From assembly GCA_023053685.1 (NCBI GenBank), contig JALIGW010000010.1, forward strand, positions 7,106,596 through 7,170,595: 64,000 nucleotides of DNA. Direction: 5' to 3'. Positions 11,083 through 20,591 of the stretch are shown piece after piece. The notes below the pieces were generated by a model. That model saw only the letters and a list, made by a program, of their open reading frames with translations, had not been told where the DNA came from and did no database searches. The position numbers and the translations under genes are program-made. Each line of letters opens with the position of its first letter. Positions within the stretch are counted from its first letter, which is position 1. The stretch comes from Diadophis punctatus similis (lineage: Eukaryota; Chordata; Lepidosauria; Squamata; Dipsadidae).

Positions 11083-12828
11083 TAATTTAATTTAATTTAA
11101 TTTAATTTAATAGACGTTCTTATAGGCCGCCCAATCCCGTGGGACTCAGGGCGGCGTACAACAGAATAAGAAGCGTACAATAAAAACAATTATCATAATT
11201 TAAAATTAAAAGGCATAGTTAAAACAATTATAAAAACAACATTCAAGGGGGGAATCTGATCTTCCTATTCACCCCGCCTGCCGGAAGAGCCAAGTTTTTA
11301 TGGCTTTACGGAAGGCCAGCAGGGTGGGGATAGTCCGGATCTCTGGTGGGAGTTGGTTCCAGAGGGACGGGGCTCCCACAGAGAAGGCCCTCCCCCGTGG
11401 CCCCGCCAACCGACATTGTTTGGCCGATGGGACCCGGAGGAGGCCCTCTCTATGGGACCTAACCGGTCGTAGGGAGGTATGTGGTAGGATGCGGTCCCGA
11501 AGGTAACCTGGCCCTGAGCCATGTAGGGCTTTAAAGGTAACGACCAACACCTTAAATTGCGACCGGAGACTAATTGGCAGCCAATGCAGCTGGCGAAGAA
11601 TAGGTGTTACGTGGGTGTATCTCGGTACACCCACTACAGCTCGCGCAGCTGCATTCTGTACTAGTTGGAGTCTCTGGATGCTCTTTGAGGGTAGCCCCAT
11701 GTAGAGCGCGTTACAGTAGTCTAGCCGTGAGGTGACAAGGGCATGAGTGACTGTGAGCAAAGCCTCCCTCTCCAAGTAAGGTCGCAATTGGTGCACAAGA
11801 TGAATCTGTGCAAAGGTCCCCCTAGCCACAGCTGAAAGATGTTGCTCCAATTTTAGCTGTGGATCTAGGAGGACACCCAAATTGCGGACCTGTTCCAAGG
11901 GAGTCAATTTTTCTCCCCCGAGAACCAGGGAGGGACAGTCGACATAATCCTTGGGAGGCAAAATCCAGAGCCACTCAGTCTTGTCTGGGTTGAGCCTGAG
12001 TCTGTTCACTCCCATCCAGACCCTCACATCGTCCAGGCAGCGGCACATTACATCAACTGCTTCACTGAACTGACACGGGGTGGAGATGTACAACTGGGTA
12101 TCGTCAGCATACTGCTGATACCTCACCCCGTGTCGTCGGATGATCTCACCCAGCGGTTTCATGTAAATGTTAAACAGGATGGGCGAGAGGACCGAACCCT
12201 GTGGCACCCCGCAAACCAGGGGCCTAGGGGCCGACCTCTGCCCTCCTGTCAACACTGACTGCGTCCTGTCAGAGAGGTAGGAGGAGAACCACCGTAAAAC
12301 AGTGCCTCCCACTCCCACCTCCCCAAGACGACGCAGAAGGATACCATGGTCGATGGTATCGAAAGCCGCTGAGAGGTCAAGTAACACCAGGATGGAGGAA
12401 TGACCCCCATCCCGTGCTCGCCAGAGATCATCCATCAGTGCGACCAAAGCAGTCTCCGTACTGTAGCCGCGCCTGAAACCCGATTGAAAGGGATCCAGAT
12501 AATCAGTATCCTCCAATAGCCGCAGGAGTTGGAGCGACACCACTTTCTCTACAACTTTACCCAAGAAGGGTAAGTTGGAGACTGGACGGAAGTTCTTTAA
12601 ATCCGCTGGGTCCAGGGAAGGCTTCTTGAGGAGGGGCCTCACCACCGCAGCTTTTAAGGGCTGCGGGACGGACCCCTCTCTCAAAGATGCGATCACAACA
12701 GCCTGGAGCCAGCCGCGTGTCACCTCCCTGCTGGCCGAAACCAGCCAGGAGGGACACGGGTCCAATAAACAAGTGGAGGCGCTCATCGCTCCTATGGCCT
12801 TGTCCACATCCTCAGGAGTGATAGGCAA
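11083..12828 (-). mobile_element. CR1 LINE, 5'-truncated (CR1-1)
   Basis: CR1-clade non-LTR element inside the ERV interior. Its 3' end (left) is (TTTAA)n followed by the CR1 terminal hairpin at 11126-11160. The 5' end stops abruptly near 12828, where homology to the other CR1 copies begins at the PEDVDKAIGAM segment. As is usual for CR1 no clear duplication flanks it. A local 15-base repeat (AACCAAATAAGCAAC, twice) lies just outside the 5' end. Confidence 0.9.
11269..12828 (-). CDS. CR1 reverse transcriptase (ORF2, partial but open)
   Basis: About 520 uninterrupted codons of CR1 ORF2, ending with the stop near 11269. Motifs in order: ADLKNFRPVSNLPFLGKVVE, SGFRRGYSTETALVALMDD, VLLDLSAAFDTIDHGILL (first catalytic Asp), GVPQGSVLSPILFNIYMKPL and the catalytic YQQYADDTQLYI. 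The C-terminal part has RLDYCNALYMGLPSKS, LVQNAAARAVVG and ILRQLHWLPI. The endonuclease is missing because of 5' truncation, so the first Met is not a true start. This is the best preserved CR1 frame in the window. Confidence 0.93.
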   Translation of the reverse strand: MPITPEDVDKAIGAMSASTCLLDPCPSWLVSASREVTRGWLQAVVIASLREGSVPQPLKAAVVRPLLKKPSLDPADLKNFRPVSNLPFLGKVVEKVVSLQLLRLLEDTDYLDPFQSGFRRGYSTETALVALMDDLWRARDGGHSSILVLLDLSAAFDTIDHGILLRRLGEVGVGGTVLRWFSSYLSDRTQSVLTGGQRSAPRPLVCGVPQGSVLSPILFNIYMKPLGEIIRRHGVRYQQYADDTQLYISTPCQFSEAVDVMCRCLDDVRVWMGVNRLRLNPDKTEWLWILPPKDYVDCPSLVLGGEKLTPLEQVRNLGVLLDPQLKLEQHLSAVARGTFAQIHLVHQLRPYLEREALLTVTHALVTSRLDYCNALYMGLPSKSIQRLQLVQNAAARAVVGVPRYTHVTPILRQLHWLPISLRSQFKVLVVTFKALHGSGPGYLRDRILPHTSLRPVRSHREGLLRVPSAKQCRLAGPRGRAFSVGAPSLWNQLPPEIRTIPTLLAFRKAIKTWLFRQAG

Positions 12829-12879
12829 CCAAATAAGCAACCCCCAACCAAATAAGCAACTCAACCTCCCAAAGTGCTA

Positions 12880-13620
12880 TCGATTAGTCCTAAAAGTCAA
12901 TGCAAAAGGATCTATTGTCTTAGCAGTCACTGTCCATCCATGGGGTGTAGTCCCCAGTCCTTCCACACACGAACAATGGACTCAGCCTGTCTCTTTAGTC
13001 CGCTCATCCCGACTCGGTAGTCAACTCAGTAGTCAACAGCACTTGGAACAGTCCTTCTCACATTAGCTTTAGTTCATGTCTCTTTAGAGCTTTAATCAGG
13101 ATGCAGTCACCGCTCTTAAAGTCACGTATTTGAAAATCAAGGGAAGGAATCTGTGCCAATAGTCCTCCGAACCTTAAAAGAGAAAAACACTGGGACAGTT
13201 CCTGTATATTTTTTCAAAAACAAACAGCTTCGCATTTTATCTGTGACATTCCCACATTTCTAGTATAAGAAATACCAAACATCATTTCTTATAATAAAAT
13301 TCTAATGTCTTTTCTTATATTTATCTTAATAAGCAATATTGCTAAAGGTAAACATTTCATCCAAGGTAGCGGCAATTCTAAAATTAACTTCTGTAAGGTG
13401 TTTTTCAAAATTTGAATCATTTTCCGAACTTTGCCAAACAAAATCGGACAAAATGATAAATGTAATTGCCAATTAATACCTAATTGGTCTATTACCTATT
13501 ACACTACCTGGGCTAGACAATGCGTACCTCTATCACTTTCAATAGTTTTCTCCAACCCATTTCTTGGAACAATCTGCTCCAATATTTCATTCTAGCATCT
13601 GAGTATTTACCATTCCTCAT
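12880..13620 (-). pseudogene. ERV pol: integrase remnant
   Basis: The minus strand shows a recognisable but broken retroviral integrase core between about 13200 and 13600: an S-D-R-G-T-H segment holding the second catalytic Asp, and downstream a G-K-V segment where the catalytic Glu region should be. The pattern is closest to class I (gamma/epsilon-like) retroviral integrases. Stops and frameshifts interrupt it repeatedly. It lies at the expected place, upstream of env, with the CR1 inserted between the two. Confidence 0.6.
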
Positions 13621-16593
13621 GGAAATCCTCATGGAAATACTTCCACCCAACCATTTAAATAAACCACTATCACCAGCAGATTTCTCAATATCCCCACAGC
13701 TGGTATCCCACCTGGATTCATTGGAATGGCCAAACAGCCATTCACTTTCCCCCAGTCACTTGCATCCTCATGCTCTTTTTTGTTTATCTAATGCAATGTA
13801 TACATTTCCCCAATATCTGCATTGCAATTACCCACATTCCTCTGCATACATACTTTCTTTTCATAATGCCAGTCAATGCTTGTATACCCCAATGCACACG
13901 CTCAAAAATGTTTCTCATAATAGGTTCATTCACCATTTGAAATCCATCTCATATCCACTATTTCCACACCTTCTAAACTTAGGCTTGACATCCCATTCCA
14001 AAATAGGAATTGTATTTACCATTATCTCTACTTCCTTTCCCATTCTCGCCGCTTCTTACAGCCTTATTCGCTAGCCACAATCAACCTCGAGGATCTCTCC
14101 TCATGTGCCAGCTAGCCACGCTGGTCTCTGCCAGATCCTATTCATCCTAGCTTCTTTCCCTGCCTGGAATCAAAACCCGTTCCATCCAAATCCTCTCAAA
14201 GGTATTCCAAATACCATAGGCATAAATATTACCCACTTCATTTGCCAATATCTTCAACGCTTGTAACAAAGCAAACACACTTCACATGTTTCTGCTGACC
14301 ATTCAAACAGCAACCTATTACTCACTGCATATCCAATTTCCCTTCTTTCATCCCCCTCTCGGGATGAGCCATCAATAAACAAAACAAAAAAAACAAATAG
14401 CCTCTATAGGCTTACGCATTCTTATTTGTAGATCCCTTACGTCTACACATCATGCTCTACATTTTTCCAATCCTTCCCTTCTCCTGATAAAAATCAGAAA
14501 GCAGTACTAAACTATCCTAAGATAAAATCACCCTCTCACCACAGGGTCTATCAACTTACCAGCTCTTTTTTTTTTTTTTAAGCTAACACACCCTTAGCCA
14601 CATCATCCTATCTAATGTGAACTATTTCAAACAAACAAACAAAAGACTTCCCCAAATCAGGCAAACTCATATCAACTTAACTTTCTTCAACTCCACTTAC
14701 TTATCTCTACATCTCACATCTCACCTCCATGGTTCTACTTCTGACCACTTCTTATATAAGAATTCAACCTTGTCAGTATCTCCCACCTATTCACAATCAG
14801 CAGTGCATTAACTCAACAACTTCTTCAAACGCAGAGCTCTCAGAGCAGGACATCTGTGGAAAACATCAACTTCCGCAAATTCCCCCTTCTGCCCCTCCTC
14901 TCTCTCTGCAGACTCTAGGGAAAAAAATGTGTAAAAGGGAAAAAAACAAGCCGCTTCCCCCCCTCTTCTCTCTCTCGCACCCTCACACAGCTGAATACTC
15001 AATTCAGAATAAGCCATTCTCTTCAACATCGTTTCAACACAGAAACTCACAAATAAATGCACAACTAACTCTTCTAACTTCTAACTGCCAAACACCTCTC
15101 TTCACATTCTTCATAGAATGTCTCTCCAATCAGTATTTTCTGTCAAATACTTTCCAAGTACAAATCCTTGTTACTTACTATAATTAGTGAAGGAGATCTC
15201 TCTCATCCCCTTGTAAACAAGCAAATGTTTACAAACATCCCCATGTTCGCAAACACACAATTACAGGTCTCCAGACCACCTCCATTTGAGAACTCTCACT
15301 TCCATTGAATTAAAAAAAAAACTTTTGTGCAAACTAACATAAAAAAAAAATCTTCCTCCCCATCAACTGATCTATCAGGGAGTTAATGCCCCTTTGCATC
15401 TTATAGCATCTTGAACTTGAACTTACAAGCAGTGGGAAATGGCTTTAAGGTTTTTAAATCAAAAATTTGATTTTGGGCCCTAACCACAGCCCATTTCCCA
15501 AAGCTCCAAGGACAAGCCTATTCCCTAATGTCCTAAACCTTCCAAAGAAAAAATCTTTATCTGCAAAAAAAAACCAACAACCCCTTGATTCCATTCTTTA
15601 CCTGCAATATCAGAACATCTTTCAGATCGGCTGAACATTTCCAGCACCCTAAACAATATCTATAAACTAACATATCAGAATATTCTGAAACCTCAATATG
15701 TTTCACACCCCGCCAGTGCCATGTACAAATACTGTCCTGCCTGCAAAATAATTCCTAACATCTGTGTTATCTTTCAGGTACAATCACCATTAATTTATAG
15801 TCCCTTAAGACAGAAAGGCAAAGAAAAACAACAACACATAAACACATTAACAAATGTAACTGAAATCCCCAGCAGCCATCAAGCCATTTGGCACTCTGTC
15901 TTGAAGGAATTCAAAGACACCAAACATACATGAAAGGGTCACATTCCATATTACCAAAGATAGAGAGAAAGGTCATCCAAACAAACTGGAACGAACATAC
16001 AGCAGTTAAGCTTTACACTTTGTCTTGCCAAGCACACTCCTTAAAACAATATGGTTTAGAGTTTCCACACTCATTCCAATGACAACCATGGCCATATTCA
16101 AGCACAACTTTCAGGCATAACAACTTAGTTTAGCCTACCCCCCATTCCACTGCATTCACAGCTTCTCCAATGTAGGAGATCAAAGGGATTCAAAGGAATT
16201 TCATTCCTTCCGCTAGCATTTCTAGTTAACCGGGCCCCATTTTCCCCCCGAGACTTGTTCTCTTCGATTCCTCCTGAATATGAATATTCCTCCTGAATAT
16301 TCTAATAGACGTGCCCTTGTACATAGGGACTAGACGTCATAGCACATAACACAGAGACGATCAATCTCCCAGTGCCTCTCGTATTTACGTATTTACTCAC
16401 CTAAGCCAAGTAGTTGCCGGCCGGCCTTCATTCACTCGGGGCTGTTTATATTGTCACTGGATCCTGCAGTCTCAGTCCATTTGAGGAGCAAATTCCCCCG
16501 GATAAGCGAAACCCTCACCCCGGTCACCCAAAGATAGGGCGTGTGCGCGCATTCCTGGTCAAGGTATTTCCCAAATCCAGAAAGAACGTCCAG
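13621..16593 (-). other. ERV interior without readable domains
   Basis: By position this stretch should hold gag and the first part of pol. No frame longer than about 85 codons reads on the minus strand, and I could not find a protease, zinc-knuckle or reverse-transcriptase motif. The longer plus-strand frame at 13520-14074 is unlike any known protein and looks like chance. Composition is AC-rich on the + strand throughout, as in the rest of the ERV. Confidence 0.6.
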
Positions 16594-16611
16594 GCCCTAG
16601 TTGGAGCACCA
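16594..16611 (-). promoter_or_regulatory. ERV tRNA primer-binding site
   Basis: Two bases inside the 5' LTR, the minus strand reads TGGTGCTCCAACTAGGGC, which has the TGG start complementary to a tRNA CCA end. It resembles a lysine-type site with a few changes, but I cannot name the tRNA with confidence. Its place fixes the orientation of the element. Confidence 0.7.
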
Positions 16612-16613
16612 AT

Positions 16614-17822
16614 TGTGAGAAAAATAATTAAACAGGAATCCAGAATTATGTACAATATAAACAGTTTAATTACACTTTGATCAAAGGGTCCCTACATGGT
16701 CATCCATGACACAAAATAGAGACAAAGGCCATTATCCTGAAACATAGATTTATAATGAACATAACTCCACCTTACTCCTCCCATCATCCTCCCATCATAT
16801 CGTCCAACCTCCATTATGTAACATCCTAACACAATATTTACAACATAGGAAAAACCCAGAACATATTCATCATCCTGACAGCTCCACACTTCCTCTCTTT
16901 CTGTGTGAACCTGCACATTCCCATTAGCTCATCCCCTTCATAACAAAGGAGAAAAACAAGCATGTTGTTGTGACCCAGCACCGCAACCCCCCAGAAACAC
17001 ACACACACAGTCGTTGGGAGGCAAACAAAAAGGTTCCTTTTCCTAATAAAGTTTCTTAGTAAAACTCAGAGGGTTTAGAAGTCCAAAACAACACAAACGG
17101 AAAGTCTTCAGGAATAAGGTTCTTTGGGTTACGTGAGGGTTAAATAGCACACAGACAAAAGTTCAAAGCAAGACTCATTAATTCTTATCTGAACAACTTG
17201 GCTGGCTTCCCGGAATAAAGCTGGCAGAAGCTGGTGATAAGATTCCCAAACAGACGTAGAAACGAAACTCTGGATATGCTGCGGTCAGTGAATTGTTGTT
17301 CTCAGCAATGAGCACTAATTACCATGGCCTAATATAGCCACTGAAGGGCGTGACCCAATTAGCCCTCACTGCTTCCTCCTATTGGACCGACGCTTACTCA
17401 GCCAGTCCTGTCTTCTGGCTGCTCTGCGTGCTCTGGCATTCAGCATGAGTTCTTCATCTCCTGATGAAGAACTCTGCTGCGCAGGTGCAGAAGGTCCTGG
17501 GAGATCGTCCTGCTCTGGCACCGAGTCCTCATCAGCATCTCTGGTGCCAGGCACATAGGCTGGTACTGCTGCACCATGAGCGGCTCCGCGTCCTCCGGAT
17601 CCTCCAGACTCGGCGCCGGACGCGGCCAAGGCACAACACTTGTTCTCTCTCTGTTTCCACAAAATTGGTCAAAACATTTCCTGTTATTCTGAGAAAAGTG
17701 AAAATAAGCTGACATATTACATTTTGTCACACATCATTATTTCATTACAAAATCATTCAAAATGGTTACACTATGGTTCTTGTTACATGTCATTTTTAAC
17801 TAAAATAATTTCATTTCTCACA
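16614..17822 (-). repeat. ERV 5' LTR, interrupted by a solo LTR
   Basis: Right-hand LTR, made of 16614-16965 and 17644-17822 (531 bases together) with an insertion between them. The joined parts agree at every base with the left LTR. The right boundary is followed by GAATA (17823-17827), the target duplication. Confidence 0.92.
16966..17638 (-). mobile_element. Solo LTR of a second LTR element, with an open frame
   Basis: A 673-base insertion in the ERV LTR. It starts TGTTGTGACC and ends GGCACAACA on the + strand (terminal inverted repeat TGTTGTG/CACAACA). It is flanked by CATGT (16961-16965) and CTTGT (17639-17643), a 5-base duplication with one change. The uninterrupted ERV LTR at 8514 has CATGT once at this spot. 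On the minus strand a frame is open from the first LTR base to a TGA at 17366 (91 codons). It is rich in A, G, S, E and D and ends in an Arg/Lys-rich tail, as if a coding region of the parent element ran into its 3' LTR. Confidence 0.8.
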
Positions 17823-18380
17823 GAATAAAATGTGTATTGTTTGCTGTTAGGATGTAATAGATGCCAGACATCAATCAAATCCAATTCCTCTGGCATTTCA
17901 TTAAATGATTCTGGTAGTGTACTTTTTTTTGTTTTCACTTTTTCTTTCGTTGTATAGTCTGTTCTAGGGTTTATTATACCATTGTAATCTCCTATTATAC
18001 AAATATTTTTATAATTGACTATCAATCTCTCATGTAATTGTTGATTTAAAAATTTTGTTTTTTGTTGGGTGCATATATATTCACTAATAGTATTTTTCCC
18101 CTCCCATTTCTATCTCTATCATTATATACCTGCCTTTTTGATCTGTTTCTATTTCCTTTGACTTAATTTCCTTTTGTACGTATATTGCTACTCCTTTCTT
18201 TTTTTTCTTTCCTAATGATGTGTATAGTTCTCCTAGTTTTGGATATTCTAAATATTTTTTTTGTGATTGTTTGATATGGACTTCCTGTAAACAGACTATT
18301 TCCACTTTTTGTTTGATTAATTTTGAAAATATTTCCTTCTTTTTTGTGCATTGTTTAATCCTTTAATATTTAATGATAAA
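17823..18380 (-). pseudogene. L1-A ORF2: start of endonuclease domain
   Basis: The minus strand reads the N-terminal half of the L1 endonuclease: CLQEVHIKQSQKKYL (catalytic Glu), KKGVAIYVQKEI, GDYNGIINPRTDYTT (catalytic Asp and Asn) and ELDLIDVWHLLHPNSKQYTF. The frame shifts near 18060-18090. On the left it is cut by the retroviral LTR, and the rest of the domain is at 8230-8513. Confidence 0.9.
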
Positions 18381-18588
18381 AGTTTAACTTCTTTTTGCAT
18401 CTCCCTTTACTCTTTTTTCCCCTTTTCCCTTATCCTCTTCCAAGTATTTATTTATTTGCTTCTGCTGCTGTTTTTGTTTTTGTTTTTATTCTTTCTACTC
18501 TTAGGTTTTGTTCTACTGTCTCTCCAGTTCCCTCCTCCCTGATCTCTTCTCCTATCTCCTGTCCTTCCTCTTGACTTGTTGACTCCAA

Positions 18589-19090
18589 TTATTCTCCACT
18601 TTCCGTATCCTCCTCTACTCCAACCAGTTGTTCATAAATCTCTTGCGCTCGTTCTACCATGTCTACCTTGATCTTCCTTCCATCCAGTGTAATTATTATC
18701 CCCTCCGGGATGATCCATCGGAACAAAATATTTTTCTTGTTCAAGATCGCTGCCAGGGACCTAAAGTCTCTCCTGAGTTCTCTCACCCTTCTGGGGACTT
18801 GTCTCAAGATATTTATCTCCCTTCCTTTATATGTCAAAGTCTCCCCTCGAGTAGCTGTATATATATTGTCCCTGATTTTCCTTCTAGCGAACCTTACATG
18901 CATTTCATGTGGCAGGTGGTGATGTCTCGCATAATTCATTTGTAGTCTATAAATTTCGTCTATTTCTTTTATTATCTCATTTTTATCCTGTTGCAAGATT
19001 TCCGCCACCAGTCCTGTCATAATTTCTCCCAAATTCTCTTCCTTATCTTCAATAATATTCTGAAACCTCAGGAAGTAGGAGGACCTATCC
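18589..19090 (-). pseudogene. L1-A ORF1, C-terminal part
   Basis: About 165 codons ending at the stop near 18589. It covers the L1 ORF1p RRM and C-terminal domain: SYFLRFQNIIEDKEENLGEI, HHLPHEMHVRFARRKIRDNI, LRQVPRRVRELRRDFRSLA and RWIIPEGIIITLDGRKIK. It is clearly related to, but diverged from, the ORF1 of the ORF1-only elements (which have HLPRDIV and YFTT here), so it belongs to another L1 lineage. The coiled coil and the start are missing because the element is truncated near 19090. Confidence 0.85.
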
Positions 19091-19528
19091 ATTTCTAGAT
19101 GGATCAGGGAGGTTTGCAGTGCCCCATGATCATGTAGCTGTGTTTTATTACAATTTCGTTGAATGCCACTACACCCATAGTGAACCATTAGTTTGCTTAA
19201 CAATTGTGGCATTTGCTTAATGACCCCAACAGCTACTGTAGGAGATGACCAGACTGAGGCCGAGGAAAAGTTCAAATGCACTATCAAGATATCTAAGTCC
19301 AGGCCACCTTGAATGCCTCTTAATACCTGCTCATTTCCCTTGACCATTAATAGCTCAGATTTCGTAGAGAGTTTAAACTTGCAATAAATCTTTATACTCA
19401 TTTGAACTGCCTGAATCTCCTGATTTCCCCAATGCTTGACAGCCACTGTACAGCCACCACAAAAACTATTGTAAAATTTGATTGGTCACATAACTGATTC
19501 ATTTTACGACCATCACAACTAATGACTG
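19091..19528. repeat. Unclassified repeat hit by the Copia insertion
   Basis: No gene is visible. The last part (TGGTCACATAACTGATTCATTTTACGACC and onward, not fully written here) continues after the Copia element at 26203-26260 with a CAGTCATAACTTGAGAAC segment. Together they look like a common squamate repeat of the CGACTTACGACC type, other pieces of which occur at 30175-30215, 32970-33030 and 50226-50341. I know the family only from memory. The middle part (19230-19440) is unrecognised. Confidence 0.4.
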
Positions 19529-20080
19529 TGTTAGAACCCTGTTCAAATGATTTGTTTGCTAATATATGAACAAGCCACAAATCAATGTTATGTGTGTATT
19601 GCTTTAACTGCATTGAAGGCTGATTACTATATAAGGAAGCAAGAGAGCATGCTCAGAATGGTGATTGTCTCTCAATGCTTCTGTGTGTTTGAAGGTGTGT
19701 TCCGGAGTGCTGACTCTCTGCTGATTAACTCTACTGCTGCTTTACTGATGAGTAATTGTCTTTGTGACTGTGTGAAATTGCTGTGAAGAGCTGCTGTGAA
19801 AAGAGTAACTATCTGTGATAGTGTAGACTTGATTGTTAGCTGTAATCTTTGTTTGTTAGTTAAAACAAAGATAGGCAAGAAGAAGAATCTTTGTATTCAC
19901 TGATTACTGTGTATGACTTGGACTTCATATTGAACTTTGCTACTACTTTAAGTAAACTATTTGTAAATACTAAACGTATTCTGTTTATTGACTGAATAGC
20001 ATTCATATCAAACTGCAACACCACAACCACAATCACTATTTTGCTGTGTATGTGCTCAACAGTACAATAACTCCTTAACA
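19529..20080 (+). repeat. Copia 5' LTR
   Basis: A 552-base LTR starting TGTTAGAACCCTG and ending CTCCTTAACA. A TATA-like ACTATATAAGG lies at about 19626-19636, which places the likely transcription start about 30 bases further on. Confidence 0.93.
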
Positions 20081-20096
20081 TTGGTTATGGGCCCAG
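20081..20096 (+). promoter_or_regulatory. Copia primer-binding site matching initiator tRNA-Met anticodon arm
   Basis: Directly after the LTR the sequence is TTGGTTATGGGCCCAG. Its last 13 bases (20084-20096) are the exact complement of CTGGGCCCATAAC, the anticodon stem and loop of eukaryotic initiator tRNA-Met, ending at about tRNA position 39. Drosophila copia is primed by just such a 5' half of initiator tRNA-Met, not by the tRNA 3' end. Confidence 0.85.
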
Positions 20097-20185
20097 GTCC
20101 CAAAGGAGTAGTTGCTAGAAAAAGATATTGAGTGTGGAAATTCAGTTTTAATATTCAGAAAGTTTAAAGAAGTATTACATTAATA

Positions 20186-20590
20186 ATGGCTCAAGCAAAG
20201 TCAACTTATCTAGAAATGATAACCCGGCTGGATAGGACTAACTATGCTACTTGGTCTACTAAATGTAGCCTACTTCTGAGAAATAAAGGCTTATGGACTT
20301 TGATAACAAATCCACCGGATACAACAGGTTGGGATCCAACAAGAGATGAAGACGTGAAGAAGCTAGCTGAATTTAAACGAGACAATGATAAAGCTTTAAG
20401 CATAATTGGACTAACACTAAATGACCAACAGCTTGTCCATATTCGTGGAGAAGAGAAAGCTGCAAAGTGTTGGGACATATTTAAAAAGATTTATGTTCGA
20501 GGTAGTGTGGGTGCACACATACAGGAGTCCAGAAGACAGAAAATTGATGACTTCAAAACATCCACAAGAAGAAGAGAAGACATATTCTAA
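20186..20590 (+). pseudogene. Copia gag, N-terminal part
   Basis: From ATG 20186, 134 codons encode the Copia gag head: YLEMITRLDRTNYATWSTKC, a Copia gag signature, then LLLRNKGLWTLI and KAAKCWDIFKKIYVRGSVG. The rest of gag is shortened. Only about 20 residues separate this from the zinc knuckle (which is in another frame), where a Copia gag normally has about 100 more, so a deletion and a frameshift lie near 20520-20580. Confidence 0.88.
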
Positions 20591-20591
20591 T

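Larger units (their letters stand above)
8514..17822 (-). mobile_element. Endogenous retrovirus (class I-like), minus strand, defective
   Basis: A retrovirus-type element bounded by two LTRs that begin TG and end CA, with the 5-base duplication GAATA at 8509-8513 and 17823-17827. The orientation is minus: a primer-binding site abuts the right LTR (16594-16611) and a purine-rich tract abuts the left LTR. The interior shows an integrase-like stretch and env-like stretches but no long frame, with many stops and frameshifts. It contains a CR1 (11083-12828) and a solo LTR (16966-17638). Without these it is about 6.9 kb. The two LTRs are identical, which normally means a recent insertion and does not fit the ruined interior. 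Confidence 0.85.
2531..19090 (-). mobile_element. L1-A: L1 LINE split by nested insertions
   Basis: One minus-strand L1 whose pieces lie at 2531-5575, 8230-8513, 17823-18590 and 18589-19090. In the order of transcription it has a partial ORF1, an endonuclease, a linker, the reverse transcriptase, the C-terminal domain and a 3' UTR. It is interrupted by an ORF1-only L1-like element (5576-8229) and an endogenous retrovirus (8514-17822). Each insertion is flanked by its own duplication (AATGTGTCCC and GAATA), and removing the first restores the ORF2 frame without a gap. The element is truncated 5' inside ORF1 near 19090. It has several in-frame stops and frameshifts, so it is old and inactive. 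Confidence 0.9.

Noticed and set aside
13520..14074. A 184-codon plus-strand frame in the ERV
   Set aside because: The ERV is on the minus strand and this frame overlaps integrase-like code in reverse. No family resemblance.
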